Source: Streptomyces lavendulae subsp. lavendulae (GTDB lineage: Bacteria > Actinomycetota > Actinomycetes > Streptomycetales > Streptomycetaceae). Taken from it: a DNA stretch of 64,000 nucleotides. The notes below the pieces were generated by a model, which saw only the letters and a program-made list of their open reading frames with translations, did not search any database and was not told where the DNA came from. This document shows, in pieces, positions 1 to 9,456 of this stretch (position 1 is the stretch's first letter; each line of letters opens with the position of its first letter). The translations under genes and the position numbers were made by a program. Location: assembly GCF_002803845.1 (NCBI RefSeq), contig NZ_CP024985.1, positions 3,410,001 to 3,474,000 of the forward strand. Direction: 5' to 3'.

Positions 1-1658
1 CCACCCTCGCCGCGGGCGGGCTGACCGCCCTCGCCACGGGCACCGCACAGGCCGCCGACGTCAACGTCGCCCGCAACGGCGGCTTCGAGTCCGGCCTCGC
101 CAACTGGTCCTGCACCGGCGGCAGCGGGGCCGTCGTCTCCTCTCCGGTCTACTCCGGTGCGGGCGCCCTGCGCGCCACCCCGGCGGGCTCGGACAACGCG
201 CAGTGCAGCCAGACCGTCACGGTCAAGCCGAATTCCACGTACACGCTGAGCACCCAGGTGCAGGGCTCGTACGTCTACCTCGGCGCGACCGGCACCGGCA
301 CCCAGGACGTCTCCACCTGGACCCCCGGCTCGGGCTCCGGCTGGCAGAAGCTGTCGACCACCTTCACCACCGGCCCGAACACCACCCAGGTCACCGTCTG
401 GACCCACGGCTGGTACGGCCAGCCCGCCTACACGGTCGACGAGTTCAGCGTCTTCGGCCCGGACGGGGGCGGCGGCACCGATCCCGGCCCGAGCGTGCCG
501 GGCGCCCCCTCGGGGACCGCCGTTTCCGGCCAGAGCGCGAGCGGGCTCACCCTTTCGTGGAACGCGGTCAGCGGTGCCACGGGCTACTACGTCTACCAGG
601 ACGGCGTCCGCGTCCAGACGGTGTCCGGCGCCTCCGCCCAGATCACCGGACTGGCCGCCGCCACCTCGTACGCCTTCCAGGTGAGCGCGTACAACGCGGC
701 GGGCGAGGGGCCGAAGTCGGCGGCGGTCACCGGTACCACGACCGGGGGCGGCGGCCCGAACCCCAACCCGTCGGTGCCCAAGCACGCCCTGACCGGCTAC
801 TGGCAGAACTTCAACAACGGCGCGACCGTCCAGAAGCTCTCCGACGTCTCCCCGCAGTACGACATCATCGCCGTCTCCTTCGCCGACGCCACGACCACGC
901 CCGGGGCCATCGCCTTCAACCTCGACTCGGCGGGGCTGGGCGGGTACACGGTGGACCGGTTCAAGGCCGACGTCGCGGCGAAGAAGGCGGCCGGGAAGTC
1001 CGTCATCCTCTCCGTCGGCGGCGAGAAGGGCACCATCTCGGTGAACGACTCCGCCTCCGCCAACAACCTGGCGAACTCGGCGTACGCGCTGATGCAGGAG
1101 TACGGCTTCAGCGGCATCGACATCGACCTGGAGAACGGCCTCAACCCGACGTACATGACCCAGGCGCTGCGCGCCCTGGCGGCCAAGGCGGGTCCCTCGC
1201 TCGTCCTGACGATGGCTCCGCAGACCATCGACATGCAGTCCACCCAGGGTGGCTACTTCAAGACGGCGCTGGCGGTCAAGGACATCCTGACCGTGGTGAA
1301 CATGCAGTACTACAACAGCGGCGCGATGAACGGCTGCGACGGCAAGGTCTACTCCCAGGGCTCGGTGGACTTCCTGACCGCCCTGGCCTGCATCCAGCTG
1401 GAGGGCGGGCTCGACCCCTCGCAGGTGGGCATCGGCGTCCCGGCCTCCCCCAGCGGCGCGGGCAGCGGCTACGTCTCCCCGACGGTCGTCAACAACGCCC
1501 TGGACTGCCTGACCCGGGGCACGGGCTGCGGCTCCTTCAAGCCGTCGAAGACGTACCCGGGACTGCGCGGCGCGATGACCTGGTCGACCAACTGGGACGC
1601 CAAGGCGGGTAGTGCCTGGTCCAACGCGGTGGGTCCCAAGGTCCACGGGCTCCCGTAG
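1..1658 (+). CDS. Secreted GH18 chitinase, 5' end missing
   Basis: Hydrolyses beta-1,4 links in chitin outside the cell. The reading frame is open from nt 3, so the start codon and most of the signal peptide lie outside the window; the visible part begins with the end of a signal peptide (cleavage expected after ATGTAQA). It continues with a carbohydrate-binding module (about nt 60-460), a Gly/Pro linker, a fibronectin type III domain (about nt 490-740), a second linker, and a GH18 barrel from about nt 780. The GH18 signature is FSGIDIDLE, with the catalytic Glu encoded at nt 1131-1133, and the SVGG strand motif precedes it. The binding module-FnIII-GH18 order is usual for Streptomyces chitinases. 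A secreted carboxypeptidase follows 125 nt downstream, which fits extracellular scavenging. Confidence 0.93.
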   Translation, partial: TLAAGGLTALATGTAQAADVNVARNGGFESGLANWSCTGGSGAVVSSPVYSGAGALRATPAGSDNAQCSQTVTVKPNSTYTLSTQVQGSYVYLGATGTGTQDVSTWTPGSGSGWQKLSTTFTTGPNTTQVTVWTHGWYGQPAYTVDEFSVFGPDGGGGTDPGPSVPGAPSGTAVSGQSASGLTLSWNAVSGATGYYVYQDGVRVQTVSGASAQITGLAAATSYAFQVSAYNAAGEGPKSAAVTGTTTGGGGPNPNPSVPKHALTGYWQNFNNGATVQKLSDVSPQYDIIAVSFADATTTPGAIAFNLDSAGLGGYTVDRFKADVAAKKAAGKSVILSVGGEKGTISVNDSASANNLANSAYALMQEYGFSGIDIDLENGLNPTYMTQALRALAAKAGPSLVLTMAPQTIDMQSTQGGYFKTALAVKDILTVVNMQYYNSGAMNGCDGKVYSQGSVDFLTALACIQLEGGLDPSQVGIGVPASPSGAGSGYVSPTVVNNALDCLTRGTGCGSFKPSKTYPGLRGAMTWSTNWDAKAGSAWSNAVGPKVHGLP

Positions 1659-1783
1659 GCGGTAGGTGTGGGGGTGGCCGGTTCGGGTTCCCCGGAAAGA
1701 CGGGGTTCTTGACCGGAACATGCCATGAGAGCACGCTGTGCGCGTCCGCACGGCTACCCCCACACTCCCACCCAGGAGAACGC

Positions 1784-3121
1784 ATGCGGCTCCACCACCG
1801 CGGAAGGGCCGCCGTCACGGCGGCCCTCCTGGCGCTCGCGCTCGGCGCGCCCGCCTACGGCATGAGCGCGACGGCGGCACCGCCGCCCACCCCGTCCACC
1901 GCGACACAGGACGAGGCGATCGTCCAGTACGAGATCCGGGGCCCGTCCACCGCCGCCGAACGCACCGCCCTGCTGAGCTCGGGCGTCTCGATCGACGAGG
2001 TGGACGCCCGCTCGGTCGTGGTCAGCGCCGACCCCGCGCAGGCCAAGGACCTGCGGGCCCGCGGCTACCGGCTCACCGCCCTGCCCGGCCCGCCGGACCG
2101 GAACGAGCGCGGCGCGGCGGCGAAGCCGATGGACTTCCCCTCGGCGGACTCCAACTACCACAACTACGCCGAGGCGAACGCGGAGATCGACCAGCGCATC
2201 GCCCAGTACCCCGGGATCATGAGCAAGCAGGTCATCGGGAAGTCGTACGAGGGCCGCAACCTCTACGCCATCAAGATCAGTGACAACGTCGGCACCGACG
2301 AGGCCGAGCCCGAGGTCCTCTTCACCGCCCACCAGCACGCCCGTGAGCACCTCACGGTGGAGATGGCCCTCTACCTGCTCAAGGAGTTCGGCTCCAAGTA
2401 CGGCACCGAACCCCGGATCACCAACATGGTCGACAACCGCGAGATCTGGATCGTCCCGGACCTCAACCCGGACGGCGGCGAGTACGACATCGCCACCGGC
2501 TCCTACCGCTCCTGGCGCAAGAACCGGCAGCCCAACAGCGGCTCCTCCGCCGTCGGCACCGACCTCAACCGCAACTGGGACTACAAGTGGGGCTGCTGCG
2601 GCGGCTCCAGCTCCAGCAAGAGCTCCGAGACCTACCGCGGCCCCGCCGCCGCCTCCGCCCCCGAGGTCAAGGTGGTCTCCGACTTCGTCCGCAGCCGCGT
2701 CGTCGGCGGCAAGCAGCAGATCAAGGCCGCCATCGACTTCCACACGTACAGCCAGCTGGTCCTGTGGCCCTTCGGCTGGACGTACAACGACACGGCGCCC
2801 GGCATGACCGCCGACGACCTCGCCGCCTACAAGAAGATCGGCACGGGCATGGCGGCCAGCAACGGCTACACGCCCGAGCAGTCGAGCGACCTGTACATCA
2901 CCGACGGCACGATCGACGACTGGCTGTGGGGCAACCAGAAGGTCTTCGCCTACACCTTCGAGATGTACCCGTCCGAATCCGGCAGCGGCGGCGGCTTCTA
3001 CCCGCCCGACGAGGTCATCGACCGCGAGACCTCGCGCAACAAGGAGGCCGTGCTCCAGCTCCTGGAGAACGCCGACTGCATGTACCGCTCGATCGGCAAG
3101 GAAGCCCAGTACTGCTCCTAG
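1784..3121 (+). CDS. Secreted M14 zinc carboxypeptidase
   Basis: Removes C-terminal residues from peptides outside the cell. The ATG at 1784 follows AGGAGA and gives a 445-residue protein with a classic signal peptide (RLHHRGR, then an Ala/Leu-rich core to about residue 32). A propeptide-like region of about 85 residues comes next, then the peptidase. The zinc site is visible as H185-A-R-E188 with a third ligand in IDFHTYSQ (His320). NRNW (Asn262-Arg263) matches the substrate carboxylate-binding pair, and Glu393 in YTFEMYP is the general base. This is the carboxypeptidase T-like arrangement of actinomycetes. Substrate preference cannot be read from the sequence. The gene converges on ridA with a GC-rich 90-nt gap. 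Confidence 0.93.
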   Translation: MRLHHRGRAAVTAALLALALGAPAYGMSATAAPPPTPSTATQDEAIVQYEIRGPSTAAERTALLSSGVSIDEVDARSVVVSADPAQAKDLRARGYRLTALPGPPDRNERGAAAKPMDFPSADSNYHNYAEANAEIDQRIAQYPGIMSKQVIGKSYEGRNLYAIKISDNVGTDEAEPEVLFTAHQHAREHLTVEMALYLLKEFGSKYGTEPRITNMVDNREIWIVPDLNPDGGEYDIATGSYRSWRKNRQPNSGSSAVGTDLNRNWDYKWGCCGGSSSSKSSETYRGPAAASAPEVKVVSDFVRSRVVGGKQQIKAAIDFHTYSQLVLWPFGWTYNDTAPGMTADDLAAYKKIGTGMAASNGYTPEQSSDLYITDGTIDDWLWGNQKVFAYTFEMYPSESGSGGGFYPPDEVIDRETSRNKEAVLQLLENADCMYRSIGKEAQYCS

Positions 3122-3211
3122 CCCGACCGGACGCGCGGCCCGGCCGGACGCGGCCCGCGCGGCCGCGCGAGGGGGTCGCCCCACCGCCAGGGGGGCGCCC
3201 CGCCCGTCCGC

Positions 3212-3622
3212 TCAGCCCAGGACGGCGAGCGCGTCGATCTCGATCAGCAGCCCGGCCGGCAGCCCCACGTACACCGTGGTGCGGGCGGCCGGGGCCTCCT
3301 TGAGGCCCTGCTCCTCGAAGTAGGTGTTGTAGATCCCGTTCATCTCGGCGAAGTGGGCGGTGTCGGTCAGGTACACGCGGATCATCATCACGTCGTCCCA
3401 GCCCGCGCCGCCCGCCTCCAGTACGGAGCGGACGTTCTCCAGCGTCTGCAGGGTCTGCTCGCGCAGCGTCGGCCCGGCCGGCGTCGGCGGCTGCCCCTCC
3501 ACGTGCGGGAGGAAGCCGACCTGGCCGGCGACCTGGAGGATGTTGCCCTTGCGCACGCCGTGCGAGAACCTCGCGGGCGGCGCGGTGTGGGTGTCGGGGG
3601 TGATGGCGGTCTTCTCGCTCAC
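3212..3622 (-). CDS. RidA family enamine/imine deaminase
   Basis: Small (136 aa) RidA/YjgF/UK114 protein. This family hydrolyses reactive 2-aminoacrylate and related enamines or imines formed by PLP dehydratases. Family features are present: the early GNILQVAGQVG strand, the MIRVYLTD strand, and the C-terminal RTTVYVGLP stretch carrying the conserved Arg, followed by GLLIEIDALA. It starts with GTG that overlaps the TGA of the upstream IclR gene (GTGA), so the two are translationally coupled. Across the divergent promoter lies a D-serine-dehydratase-like enzyme whose product is exactly the kind of intermediate RidA clears; this makes a dedicated detoxifying role likely (inference). Confidence 0.9.
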   Translation of the reverse strand: MSEKTAITPDTHTAPPARFSHGVRKGNILQVAGQVGFLPHVEGQPPTPAGPTLREQTLQTLENVRSVLEAGGAGWDDVMMIRVYLTDTAHFAEMNGIYNTYFEEQGLKEAPAARTTVYVGLPAGLLIEIDALAVLG

Positions 3623-4401
3623 GGAAGGTCCTCGTCTTCTGGCTCTCGGTCCGGCTCCGGCGCGGTGCCGGAGTACTCCCGGCTGATGATGTCGGCAGTA
3701 CGGCGCACGAGGGGCAACAGCTCCAGCAGTTCTCCGGCGCCCACCACCACGGCGGGCGCCGAGACGGACATCGCCGCCACCACCCGGCCGTCCGCCCCGC
3801 GCACCGGCGCGCCCACGCAGTTCAGGGCCTCCTCGTGACCGCCCAGGTCGGCGGCCCAGCCCTGCTCCCGTACGAGGGCCAGCTCGGCCAGGAACGCCTG
3901 TGCGTCCGGGGTCGAGCGGGAGGTGTAGCGCGGGTAGTCGATCCGCCCCGCGAGCGCGCGCCGGTCGTCCTCCGGCAGGTCGGCCAGGAGCAGCTTGGCG
4001 ACGGCGGCGACGGTGAGGGGGACGGGGCGGCCGATGCGCGAGTACATCCGCACCGGGTAGCGGCTGTCGACCTTGTCCACGTAGACGACCTCGTCGTCCT
4101 GGTGGAGGGCGAGGTGGACGGTGTGCCCGGTGCGCCGGTTCAGCTCGACCAGGTGCGGATGGGCGACGTCACGGACGTCGAGGTTCTCGACGGCCTCGGC
4201 GGCCAGCGCGAACAGGCGGGCCCCCAGCCGGTAGCGGCCGTCCGGCTGCCGGTAGGCGAGGCCGTGCGCCTGGAGGGTGCGCAGCAGGCGCAGGGCGGTG
4301 CTCTTGTGCACGCCGAGTCCGTCGGCCACCTCGCCGAGGCCCGCCGGTCCCTTCGCCAGCGCGGGCAGGATCCGCAGCGCCCGTTCCACCGACTGGCTCA
4401 T
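3619..4401 (-). CDS. IclR family transcriptional regulator
   Basis: Cytoplasmic DNA-binding regulator of 260 residues. Residues 1-65 form the winged helix-turn-helix (LGEVADGLGVHKSTALRLLRT). The rest is the IclR ligand-binding domain, ending with the typical GAPVRGADGRVVAAMSVSAP stretch. It is divergent from the D-amino-acid catabolic genes and coupled to ridA, so it is the expected local regulator. A set of CGTTGCG/CGCAACG half-sites sits in the shared intergenic region and is its likely operator. Whether it represses or activates, and the inducer, cannot be told; a D-amino acid or N-acyl-D-amino acid is a reasonable guess. Confidence 0.92.
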   Translation of the reverse strand: MSQSVERALRILPALAKGPAGLGEVADGLGVHKSTALRLLRTLQAHGLAYRQPDGRYRLGARLFALAAEAVENLDVRDVAHPHLVELNRRTGHTVHLALHQDDEVVYVDKVDSRYPVRMYSRIGRPVPLTVAAVAKLLLADLPEDDRRALAGRIDYPRYTSRSTPDAQAFLAELALVREQGWAADLGGHEEALNCVGAPVRGADGRVVAAMSVSAPAVVVGAGELLELLPLVRRTADIISREYSGTAPEPDREPEDEDLP

Positions 4402-4503
4402 GCCGCGCCCCCGTCCGCCCGTCCGCCGGTGCGTCGCCCCGCTCCGGAACCGGGCGCCGTTGACCCGTCGTCATCGGGGATGTTAGACACCACAAGCACC
4501 ACC

Positions 4504-4531
4504 CGCAACGCTCGTTGCGCATCACGCAACG
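4504..4531. promoter_or_regulatory. Probable IclR operator (three 7-bp half-sites)
   Basis: Three copies of one 7-mer alternate in orientation: CGCAACG (4504-4510), CGTTGCG (4513-4519) and CGCAACG (4525-4531), with spacers CT and CATCA. They form two overlapping palindromes 18 nt upstream of the ATG of the D-serine-dehydratase-like gene and between it and the divergent iclR gene. Binding by the local IclR protein is inferred from position and symmetry. Confidence 0.6.
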
Positions 4532-4549
4532 ATACGAGGAGGCACCCGC

Positions 4550-5830
4550 ATGGCCAGCGACGCAGTCCGACGGCTCGCCGACGAACCGGTCGACCACCGG
4601 TTCAAGGGGCTCCCCCCGGACGCCCAGACCGCGGGCCTCACCGTCGGCGGACTCGCCACCCAGGCCCGCGGCCTGTACGACGGCGGATTCACCACCCCCG
4701 TCCTGACCCTGGACGCGGACGCCCTGGAGCACAACCTCACCGCCCTCGGCGAGTACGCCCGCCGCCACGACCTGGCCTTCGCGCCCCACGGCAAGACCTG
4801 CATGGCCCCGCAGCTCTTCGAGCGCCAGCTGGAACACGGCGCGTGGGGCATCACCGCCGCCGTCCCGCACCAGGCCCGCGTCTACCGCGCCTTCGGCATC
4901 GGGCGGATCTTCCTCGCCAACGAGCTCGTCGACCCCGCGGCCCTGCACTGGGTCGCCGACGAACTCGCCGCCGACCCCGGCTTCCGCTTCGTCTGCTACG
5001 TCGACTCCGTCCGCGGGGTCCAGCTCATGGACCGCGCCCTCCAGGGCCGCGGCGCCGTCGTCGACGTGGTCGTCGAACTCGGTGCCGGCGAGGGCGCCCG
5101 CACCGGCGCCCGCACCGACGAGGACTGCCGCGCCGTCGCCGACGCCGTCGCCGCCACCACCACCCTGCGCCTGACCGGCATCGCCGGCTACGAGGCCGAG
5201 GTGCCCGGCGCCGACCCGGACTCCGTCCACGCCTACCTGCGCCGCCTCACCGGCCTCGCCGTCGAGTTCGACAAGGCCGGACGGTTCGCCCCCGACCTGG
5301 AGGAGATCGTCGTCAGCGCGGGCGGCTCCGCCTGGTTCGACGCCGTCGCCGACGTCTTCGCCGCGATCCCGCCGCTGTCCCGCCCCGTACTGCGGCTGCT
5401 GCGCTCCGGCGCGTACGTCTCCCACGACCACGGCTGGTACACCCGGCTGACCCCCTTCAACCGGGTCCCCGAGGAGGGCGGCCTGCGCCCCGCCTTCCGG
5501 CTGTGGACCCAGGTCGTCTCCCGCCCCTCCCCCACCCAGGCCTTCGTCAACGCCGGCAAGCGCGACATCGCCTACGACCTCGGCCTGCCCGAGGCCGAAC
5601 TGGTCCGTGACGCGCTCACCGGCGAGGAGCGCCCCGCCACCGGGATCCGCGTCGTCAAACTGTCCGACCAGCACGCCTGGCTGGAGACCGGCTCCGCCGA
5701 CGACGTGCAGGTCGGCGACTGGGTGGCCCTCGGCATGTCGCACCCCTGCACCATCTTCGAGAAGTGGCCGCTGATCCCGCTGGTGCAGTCCGACGGCACC
5801 GTCACCGACTTCGTCCGCACCTTCTTCTGA
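4550..5830 (+). CDS. D-serine dehydratase-like PLP enzyme (amino acid deaminase)
   Basis: Fold-type III PLP enzyme of 426 residues related to eukaryotic-type D-serine dehydratase and D-threonine aldolase. It would deaminate or cleave a D-amino acid in the cytoplasm. The N-terminal alanine-racemase-like barrel carries the probable PLP lysine in APHGKT (Lys82). The C-terminal domain ends with SHPCTIFEKW, where His398 and Cys400 match the zinc ligands of D-serine dehydratases. The ATG at 4550 follows GAGGAGG at good spacing. The next gene, an N-acyl-D-amino-acid deacylase, begins 2 nt after the stop, so the pair could release and then degrade D-amino acids. The precise substrate (D-Ser, D-Thr or other) is uncertain. 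Confidence 0.85.
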   Translation: MASDAVRRLADEPVDHRFKGLPPDAQTAGLTVGGLATQARGLYDGGFTTPVLTLDADALEHNLTALGEYARRHDLAFAPHGKTCMAPQLFERQLEHGAWGITAAVPHQARVYRAFGIGRIFLANELVDPAALHWVADELAADPGFRFVCYVDSVRGVQLMDRALQGRGAVVDVVVELGAGEGARTGARTDEDCRAVADAVAATTTLRLTGIAGYEAEVPGADPDSVHAYLRRLTGLAVEFDKAGRFAPDLEEIVVSAGGSAWFDAVADVFAAIPPLSRPVLRLLRSGAYVSHDHGWYTRLTPFNRVPEEGGLRPAFRLWTQVVSRPSPTQAFVNAGKRDIAYDLGLPEAELVRDALTGEERPATGIRVVKLSDQHAWLETGSADDVQVGDWVALGMSHPCTIFEKWPLIPLVQSDGTVTDFVRTFF

Positions 5831-5832
5831 CG

Positions 5833-7425
5833 GTGGACCTCGTCATCCGCGGCGCCCGCGTCGCCGACGGCACCGGCGGACCCTCCTACACCGCCGACGT
5901 CGCCGTGCACGAGGGCCGCATCGCCGCGATCGGCAAGGTCCCGGGCGGCGGACGGCGCACGCTCGACGCCCGGGGGCTGGTCCTGGCCCCCGGGTTCGTC
6001 GACATGCACGCCCACAGCGACCTCGCGCTGCTGCGCGACCCCGACCACAGCGCGAAGGCCGCCCAGGGCGTCACCCTCGAAGTCCTGGGCCAGGACGGGC
6101 TCTCGTACGCCCCCGCCGACGAGCGGACCCTCACCGGGGTGCGCACCGCCATCGCCGGCTGGAACGGCACCGGCGAGGACGTCGACTTCGACTGGCGCAC
6201 CGTCGGCGGCTACCTCGACCGCCTCGACCACGGCTTCGACGGACGGGGCATCGCCGTCAACGCCGCCTACCTCGTCCCCCAGGGCACCGTCCGCGCGTAC
6301 GCCCTCGGCTGGGACGACCGTCCCGCCACCCCCGCCGAACTCGACCGGATGCGCTCCCTCGTCGCCGAGGGCCTGGAGCAGGGCGCCGTCGGTCTGTCCT
6401 CGGGGCTCACCTACACCCCCGGCATGTACGCCTCCGGGTCCGAACTCACCGAACTGTGCCGGGTCGTGGCCCGCTACGGTGGCTACTACTGCCCGCACCA
6501 CCGCTCGTACGGCCGCGGCGCCCTCGACGCCTACGCCGAGATGCTCGACCTGACCCGCGAGGCCGGCTGCGCCCTCCACCTCGCCCACGCCACCATGAAC
6601 TTCGCCGAGAACGAGGGCCGGGCCGGCGAACTGCTGGACCTCCTCGACACCGCCCTCGCCGGGGGCGCCGACCTCACGCTCGACAGCTACCCGTACACCC
6701 CCGGCTGCACCACCCTGGTCGCCCTGCTGCCGAGCTGGGCCAACGAGGGCGGCCCCGAGGCGGTCCTGGCCCGGCTGCGCGACGACGCCACCGCCGAGCG
6801 GATCCGCCACGCCCTGGAGGTGGAGGGCGCCGACGGCTGTCACGGGGTGCCGGTGGACTGGTCGGCGATCGAGGTGTCCGGCACCGCCTCGGCCGCCCTC
6901 GCCGGCCACGTCGGCACCCGCCTCGACGGCTGGGACACCGCCCGGCGGCTGCTGCTGGCGGACGGGCTCGGGCCGACCGTCCTGCAGCACGTCGGCCACG
7001 AGGACAACGTCCGCGCGATCATGCGCCACCGGGCCCACACCGGCGGCTCCGACGGCATCCTGCACGGCGCCAAGCCCCACCCCCGCGCGTACGGCACCTT
7101 CCCGCACTACCTCGGCCGCTACGTCCGCGAACTCGGCGTGCTCTCCCTGGAGGAATGCGTCGCCCACCTCTCCGGCCGCCCCGCGGCACGGCTGCGCCTG
7201 CCCGACCGGGGCCTGGTGCGCGAGGGGTTCCGGGCCGACCTTGTTCTCTTCGACCCGGAGACGGTCGCGGCCGGATCCACCTTCGAGGCACCGCGCGCAC
7301 TGCCGCACGGCATCCCGCACGTACTGATCGGCGGCCTTCCCGTCATCCGCGACGGGCGCCGCACGGACGTCCTGGCGGGCCGCTCCGTGCGCCGGACTCC
7401 CGTTCACCGTCGGCCCATACGATGA
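5833..7425 (+). CDS. N-acyl-D-amino-acid deacylase (D-aminoacylase family)
   Basis: Amidohydrolase-superfamily enzyme of 530 residues that removes the acyl group from N-acyl-D-amino acids. The GTG at 5833 gives the family-typical start DLVIRGARVADGTG; an earlier in-frame start would run back into the preceding gene. The metal site DMHAHSDL (residues 58-65) and the barrel motifs HHRSYG, HLAHATMN and DSYPYTPG are present, and a C-terminal beta-sandwich segment (ADLVLFDPETV) ends the chain. The 2-nt spacing from the PLP deaminase shows that the two are in one operon. The gene ends inside the start of the next gene (ATGA overlap). Confidence 0.9.
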   Translation: MDLVIRGARVADGTGGPSYTADVAVHEGRIAAIGKVPGGGRRTLDARGLVLAPGFVDMHAHSDLALLRDPDHSAKAAQGVTLEVLGQDGLSYAPADERTLTGVRTAIAGWNGTGEDVDFDWRTVGGYLDRLDHGFDGRGIAVNAAYLVPQGTVRAYALGWDDRPATPAELDRMRSLVAEGLEQGAVGLSSGLTYTPGMYASGSELTELCRVVARYGGYYCPHHRSYGRGALDAYAEMLDLTREAGCALHLAHATMNFAENEGRAGELLDLLDTALAGGADLTLDSYPYTPGCTTLVALLPSWANEGGPEAVLARLRDDATAERIRHALEVEGADGCHGVPVDWSAIEVSGTASAALAGHVGTRLDGWDTARRLLLADGLGPTVLQHVGHEDNVRAIMRHRAHTGGSDGILHGAKPHPRAYGTFPHYLGRYVRELGVLSLEECVAHLSGRPAARLRLPDRGLVREGFRADLVLFDPETVAAGSTFEAPRALPHGIPHVLIGGLPVIRDGRRTDVLAGRSVRRTPVHRRPIR

Positions 7426-8447
7426 ACGCCATGGTCGCCGCCTTCGTCCTCCCCGCCCTCCTCTTCCTCGTCTTCTGCGTCAGCGCCTGGAAGGACCGCC
7501 GCCGCTTCCGCAACGCGGTCCTGCTCGGACTGACCTTCGTCTCCCTCTCGTTCGTGATGCTCCTGCAGCTGACGGCGCTGCCGCCGTGGGCCGCGCTGAC
7601 CCTGTTCGCGCTCGTCTTCTTCGTGCCCGCGGTCGGCGTGGTGGCCCTCGGCGTCTTCCTCGTCCGCAACGGCGTGACCATGGTCCGCAAGGAGGGCGGC
7701 CGGCCGGCCAACCTGCTGTCCCTGCTGGCGGGACTCGGGATCTTCGCGATGATCGCCCTGCTGGTCGCGGTCGCCTGGACCGGCTCCAAGACCCTCGCCG
7801 GCATCGCGGCGACCCTCACCCTGGTCGTCGGCTACGTCTCCTTCATCTTCGTGTGCTTCTTCGGCTACGCCTTCCTCTACGGCCGCATCAAGGTGCGCGG
7901 CGACGTCGACCACGTGGTCATGCTGGGCTCCGGCCTGATCGGCGGCGAGCGGGTGCCGCCCCTGCTGGCCTCGCGCCTGCGCAAGGGCCAGGAGATCTAC
8001 GCGGCCCAGATCGCCCGGGGCAGCCGCCCGCCGGTGCTGCTCCCCTCGGGCGGCAAGGGCACCGACGAGAAGGTCGCCGAGGCGCGGGCGATGGCGGACT
8101 GGCTGATCGCCGAGGGGGTTCCGGCGGAGCACATCGTGCTGGAGGACCGGTCCACCACCACCGAGGAGAACATGCTGTTCTCCCGGCAGATCATGGAGGC
8201 GGCCGACCCGGGCTACCGGTGCGTGGTCGTCACCAACAACTTCCACGCCTTCCGCGCCGCGATGATGGCCCGCAAGGCCGGGGTCAACGGACAGGTGCTG
8301 GGCTCGCCGACGGCGCGGTACTTCCTGCCCAGCGCGACGCTGCGCGAGTTCGTCGCGGTGTTCTGGGAGCACCGGGTGGTCAACCTGTGGATCTGCGGAC
8401 TGCTGACCGCCCTCGGCGCCCTGGCCACCCTCACCGCCGCCGCCTGA
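7422..8447 (+). CDS. YdcF/DUF218 family membrane protein
   Basis: Integral membrane protein of 341 residues with about five hydrophobic segments (four before residue 160 and one at the C-terminus) around a YdcF-like DUF218 domain. Domain motifs are visible: VMLGSGLIGGERVPP, LLPSGGKGTDEKVAEA, EDRSTTTEENMLFS and VVTNNFHAFRAA. YdcF/SanA proteins are linked to envelope integrity, but their reaction is not firmly known. The ATG at 7422 overlaps the deacylase stop (ATGA), suggesting coupling; a second ATG at 7431 is possible. Its place at the end of a D-amino-acid operon hints at cell-wall-related work (inference). Confidence 0.85.
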   Translation: MNAMVAAFVLPALLFLVFCVSAWKDRRRFRNAVLLGLTFVSLSFVMLLQLTALPPWAALTLFALVFFVPAVGVVALGVFLVRNGVTMVRKEGGRPANLLSLLAGLGIFAMIALLVAVAWTGSKTLAGIAATLTLVVGYVSFIFVCFFGYAFLYGRIKVRGDVDHVVMLGSGLIGGERVPPLLASRLRKGQEIYAAQIARGSRPPVLLPSGGKGTDEKVAEARAMADWLIAEGVPAEHIVLEDRSTTTEENMLFSRQIMEAADPGYRCVVVTNNFHAFRAAMMARKAGVNGQVLGSPTARYFLPSATLREFVAVFWEHRVVNLWICGLLTALGALATLTAAA

Positions 8448-8550
8448 TCCGGGGCCTCGTCCGGGGCCCGGCACCGCGTCCCCGTCCCGACGTGCGTTCA
8501 TGGGGCCGGGGCCGGAGTATGGGGGCCTGAGGGGGCACGAGGAGGTACCG

Positions 8551-8736
8551 ATGGACAGTGAAGCGGACCAGCAGCCCACCCGGTCGGACCGGCTCTTCAC
8601 GGGCGGGGAGCGACCGTACGACCCCGAGGACCTGGTGATGGCGACCGGGCAGGACGTGACACCGGAGCGGGTCGAGAAGGCGCGCCAACTGATGGAGAAG
8701 GAGGGGCCGCAGGTCATCGAGCGCTATCTGCCCTAG
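8551..8736 (+). CDS. Small conserved hypothetical protein
   Basis: A 61-residue acidic, soluble protein with a good RBS (GAGGAGG) before the ATG at 8551. It has a predicted helix near the end (TPERVEKARQLMEKEG) and no signal peptide, Cys or known motif. I recognise no family function. It is monocistronic: a hairpin terminator follows and cyclophilin has its own RBS. Confidence 0.7.
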   Translation: MDSEADQQPTRSDRLFTGGERPYDPEDLVMATGQDVTPERVEKARQLMEKEGPQVIERYLP

Positions 8737-8764
8737 CGGCCGCTCGAAGCACCTGCCGACGGTC

Positions 8765-8789
8765 CGGCCCGGGGCCGCACCCCGGGCCG
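8765..8789 (+). terminator. Hairpin terminator after the 61-aa gene
   Basis: A 10-bp perfect GC stem (8765-8774 with 8780-8789) and 5-nt loop, 28 nt after the stop codon. No clear U-tract follows, which is usual for Streptomyces. Confidence 0.5.
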
Positions 8790-8856
8790 TGGTCCCCCGG
8801 TGACCCTCTGCGAAGCTGACAGGCACGTTTCAGCGCCGGAAGGGACCGGAACCGCC

Positions 8857-9369
8857 ATGCCACAGGTGAAGCTGACCACCAGCCTCGGCACCATCGTCAT
8901 CGACCTCCACGAGGAGCAGGCCCCGGCATCGGTGGCCAACTTCCTCGGCTACGTGGAGAGCGGCCACTACGACGGCACCGTCTTCCACCGGGTGATCCCC
9001 GGCTTCATGAACCAGGGCGGCGGCTTCACCGCCGACATGCGCCAGAAGCCCACCCGGGAGCCGGTCCGCAACGAGGCGGACAACGGGCTGAAGAACACCC
9101 GGTACGCGGTGGCGATGGCCCGGACCAGCGTGCCGCACTCGGCGACCTCGCAGTTCTTCGTGAACACCGCCGACAACCCGGCCCTGGACCACACGGCCCC
9201 GACGCCCGCCGGGTACGGGTACGCGGTCTTCGGCGTGGTCAGCGACGGCCGGGACGTGGTCGACTCCATCGCCGCCGTCCGCACCGGCCGGGCGGGCGGG
9301 CACGGAGACGTGCCGCTGGTTCCCGTCGTGATCGAGCGGGCCGCCGTGGTGGTGGCGGACTCGGACTGA
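8857..9369 (+). CDS. Cyclophilin-type peptidyl-prolyl cis-trans isomerase
   Basis: Cytoplasmic cyclophilin of 170 residues (no signal peptide) that catalyses proline isomerisation in protein folding. The catalytic FHRVIPGFM (residues 43-51) carries the conserved Arg; the active-site set continues with QGGGF, VAMARTS, SQFFVNTADN and the late GYAVFGVV strand. The length matches bacterial PpiA/PpiB proteins. An in-frame start further upstream exists, but the ATG at 8857 gives the standard N-terminus PQVKLTTSLGTIVIDL. Confidence 0.92.
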   Translation: MPQVKLTTSLGTIVIDLHEEQAPASVANFLGYVESGHYDGTVFHRVIPGFMNQGGGFTADMRQKPTREPVRNEADNGLKNTRYAVAMARTSVPHSATSQFFVNTADNPALDHTAPTPAGYGYAVFGVVSDGRDVVDSIAAVRTGRAGGHGDVPLVPVVIERAAVVVADSD

Positions 9370-9456
9370 CCGCCCGGGCCCGGTGCGCGGGCGGTGCGCC
9401 GCATCCAGAACCGACGGGGGTCGTTAGCCGTCCGGGGGCCGCGCCACGGAGGTCAG

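Noticed and set aside
5572..7407. Very long open frame on the minus strand over the deacylase gene
   Set aside because: High GC keeps antisense frames open. The translation is Gly/Ala/Val/Arg-rich with no family motifs, while the plus strand encodes a clear amidohydrolase.
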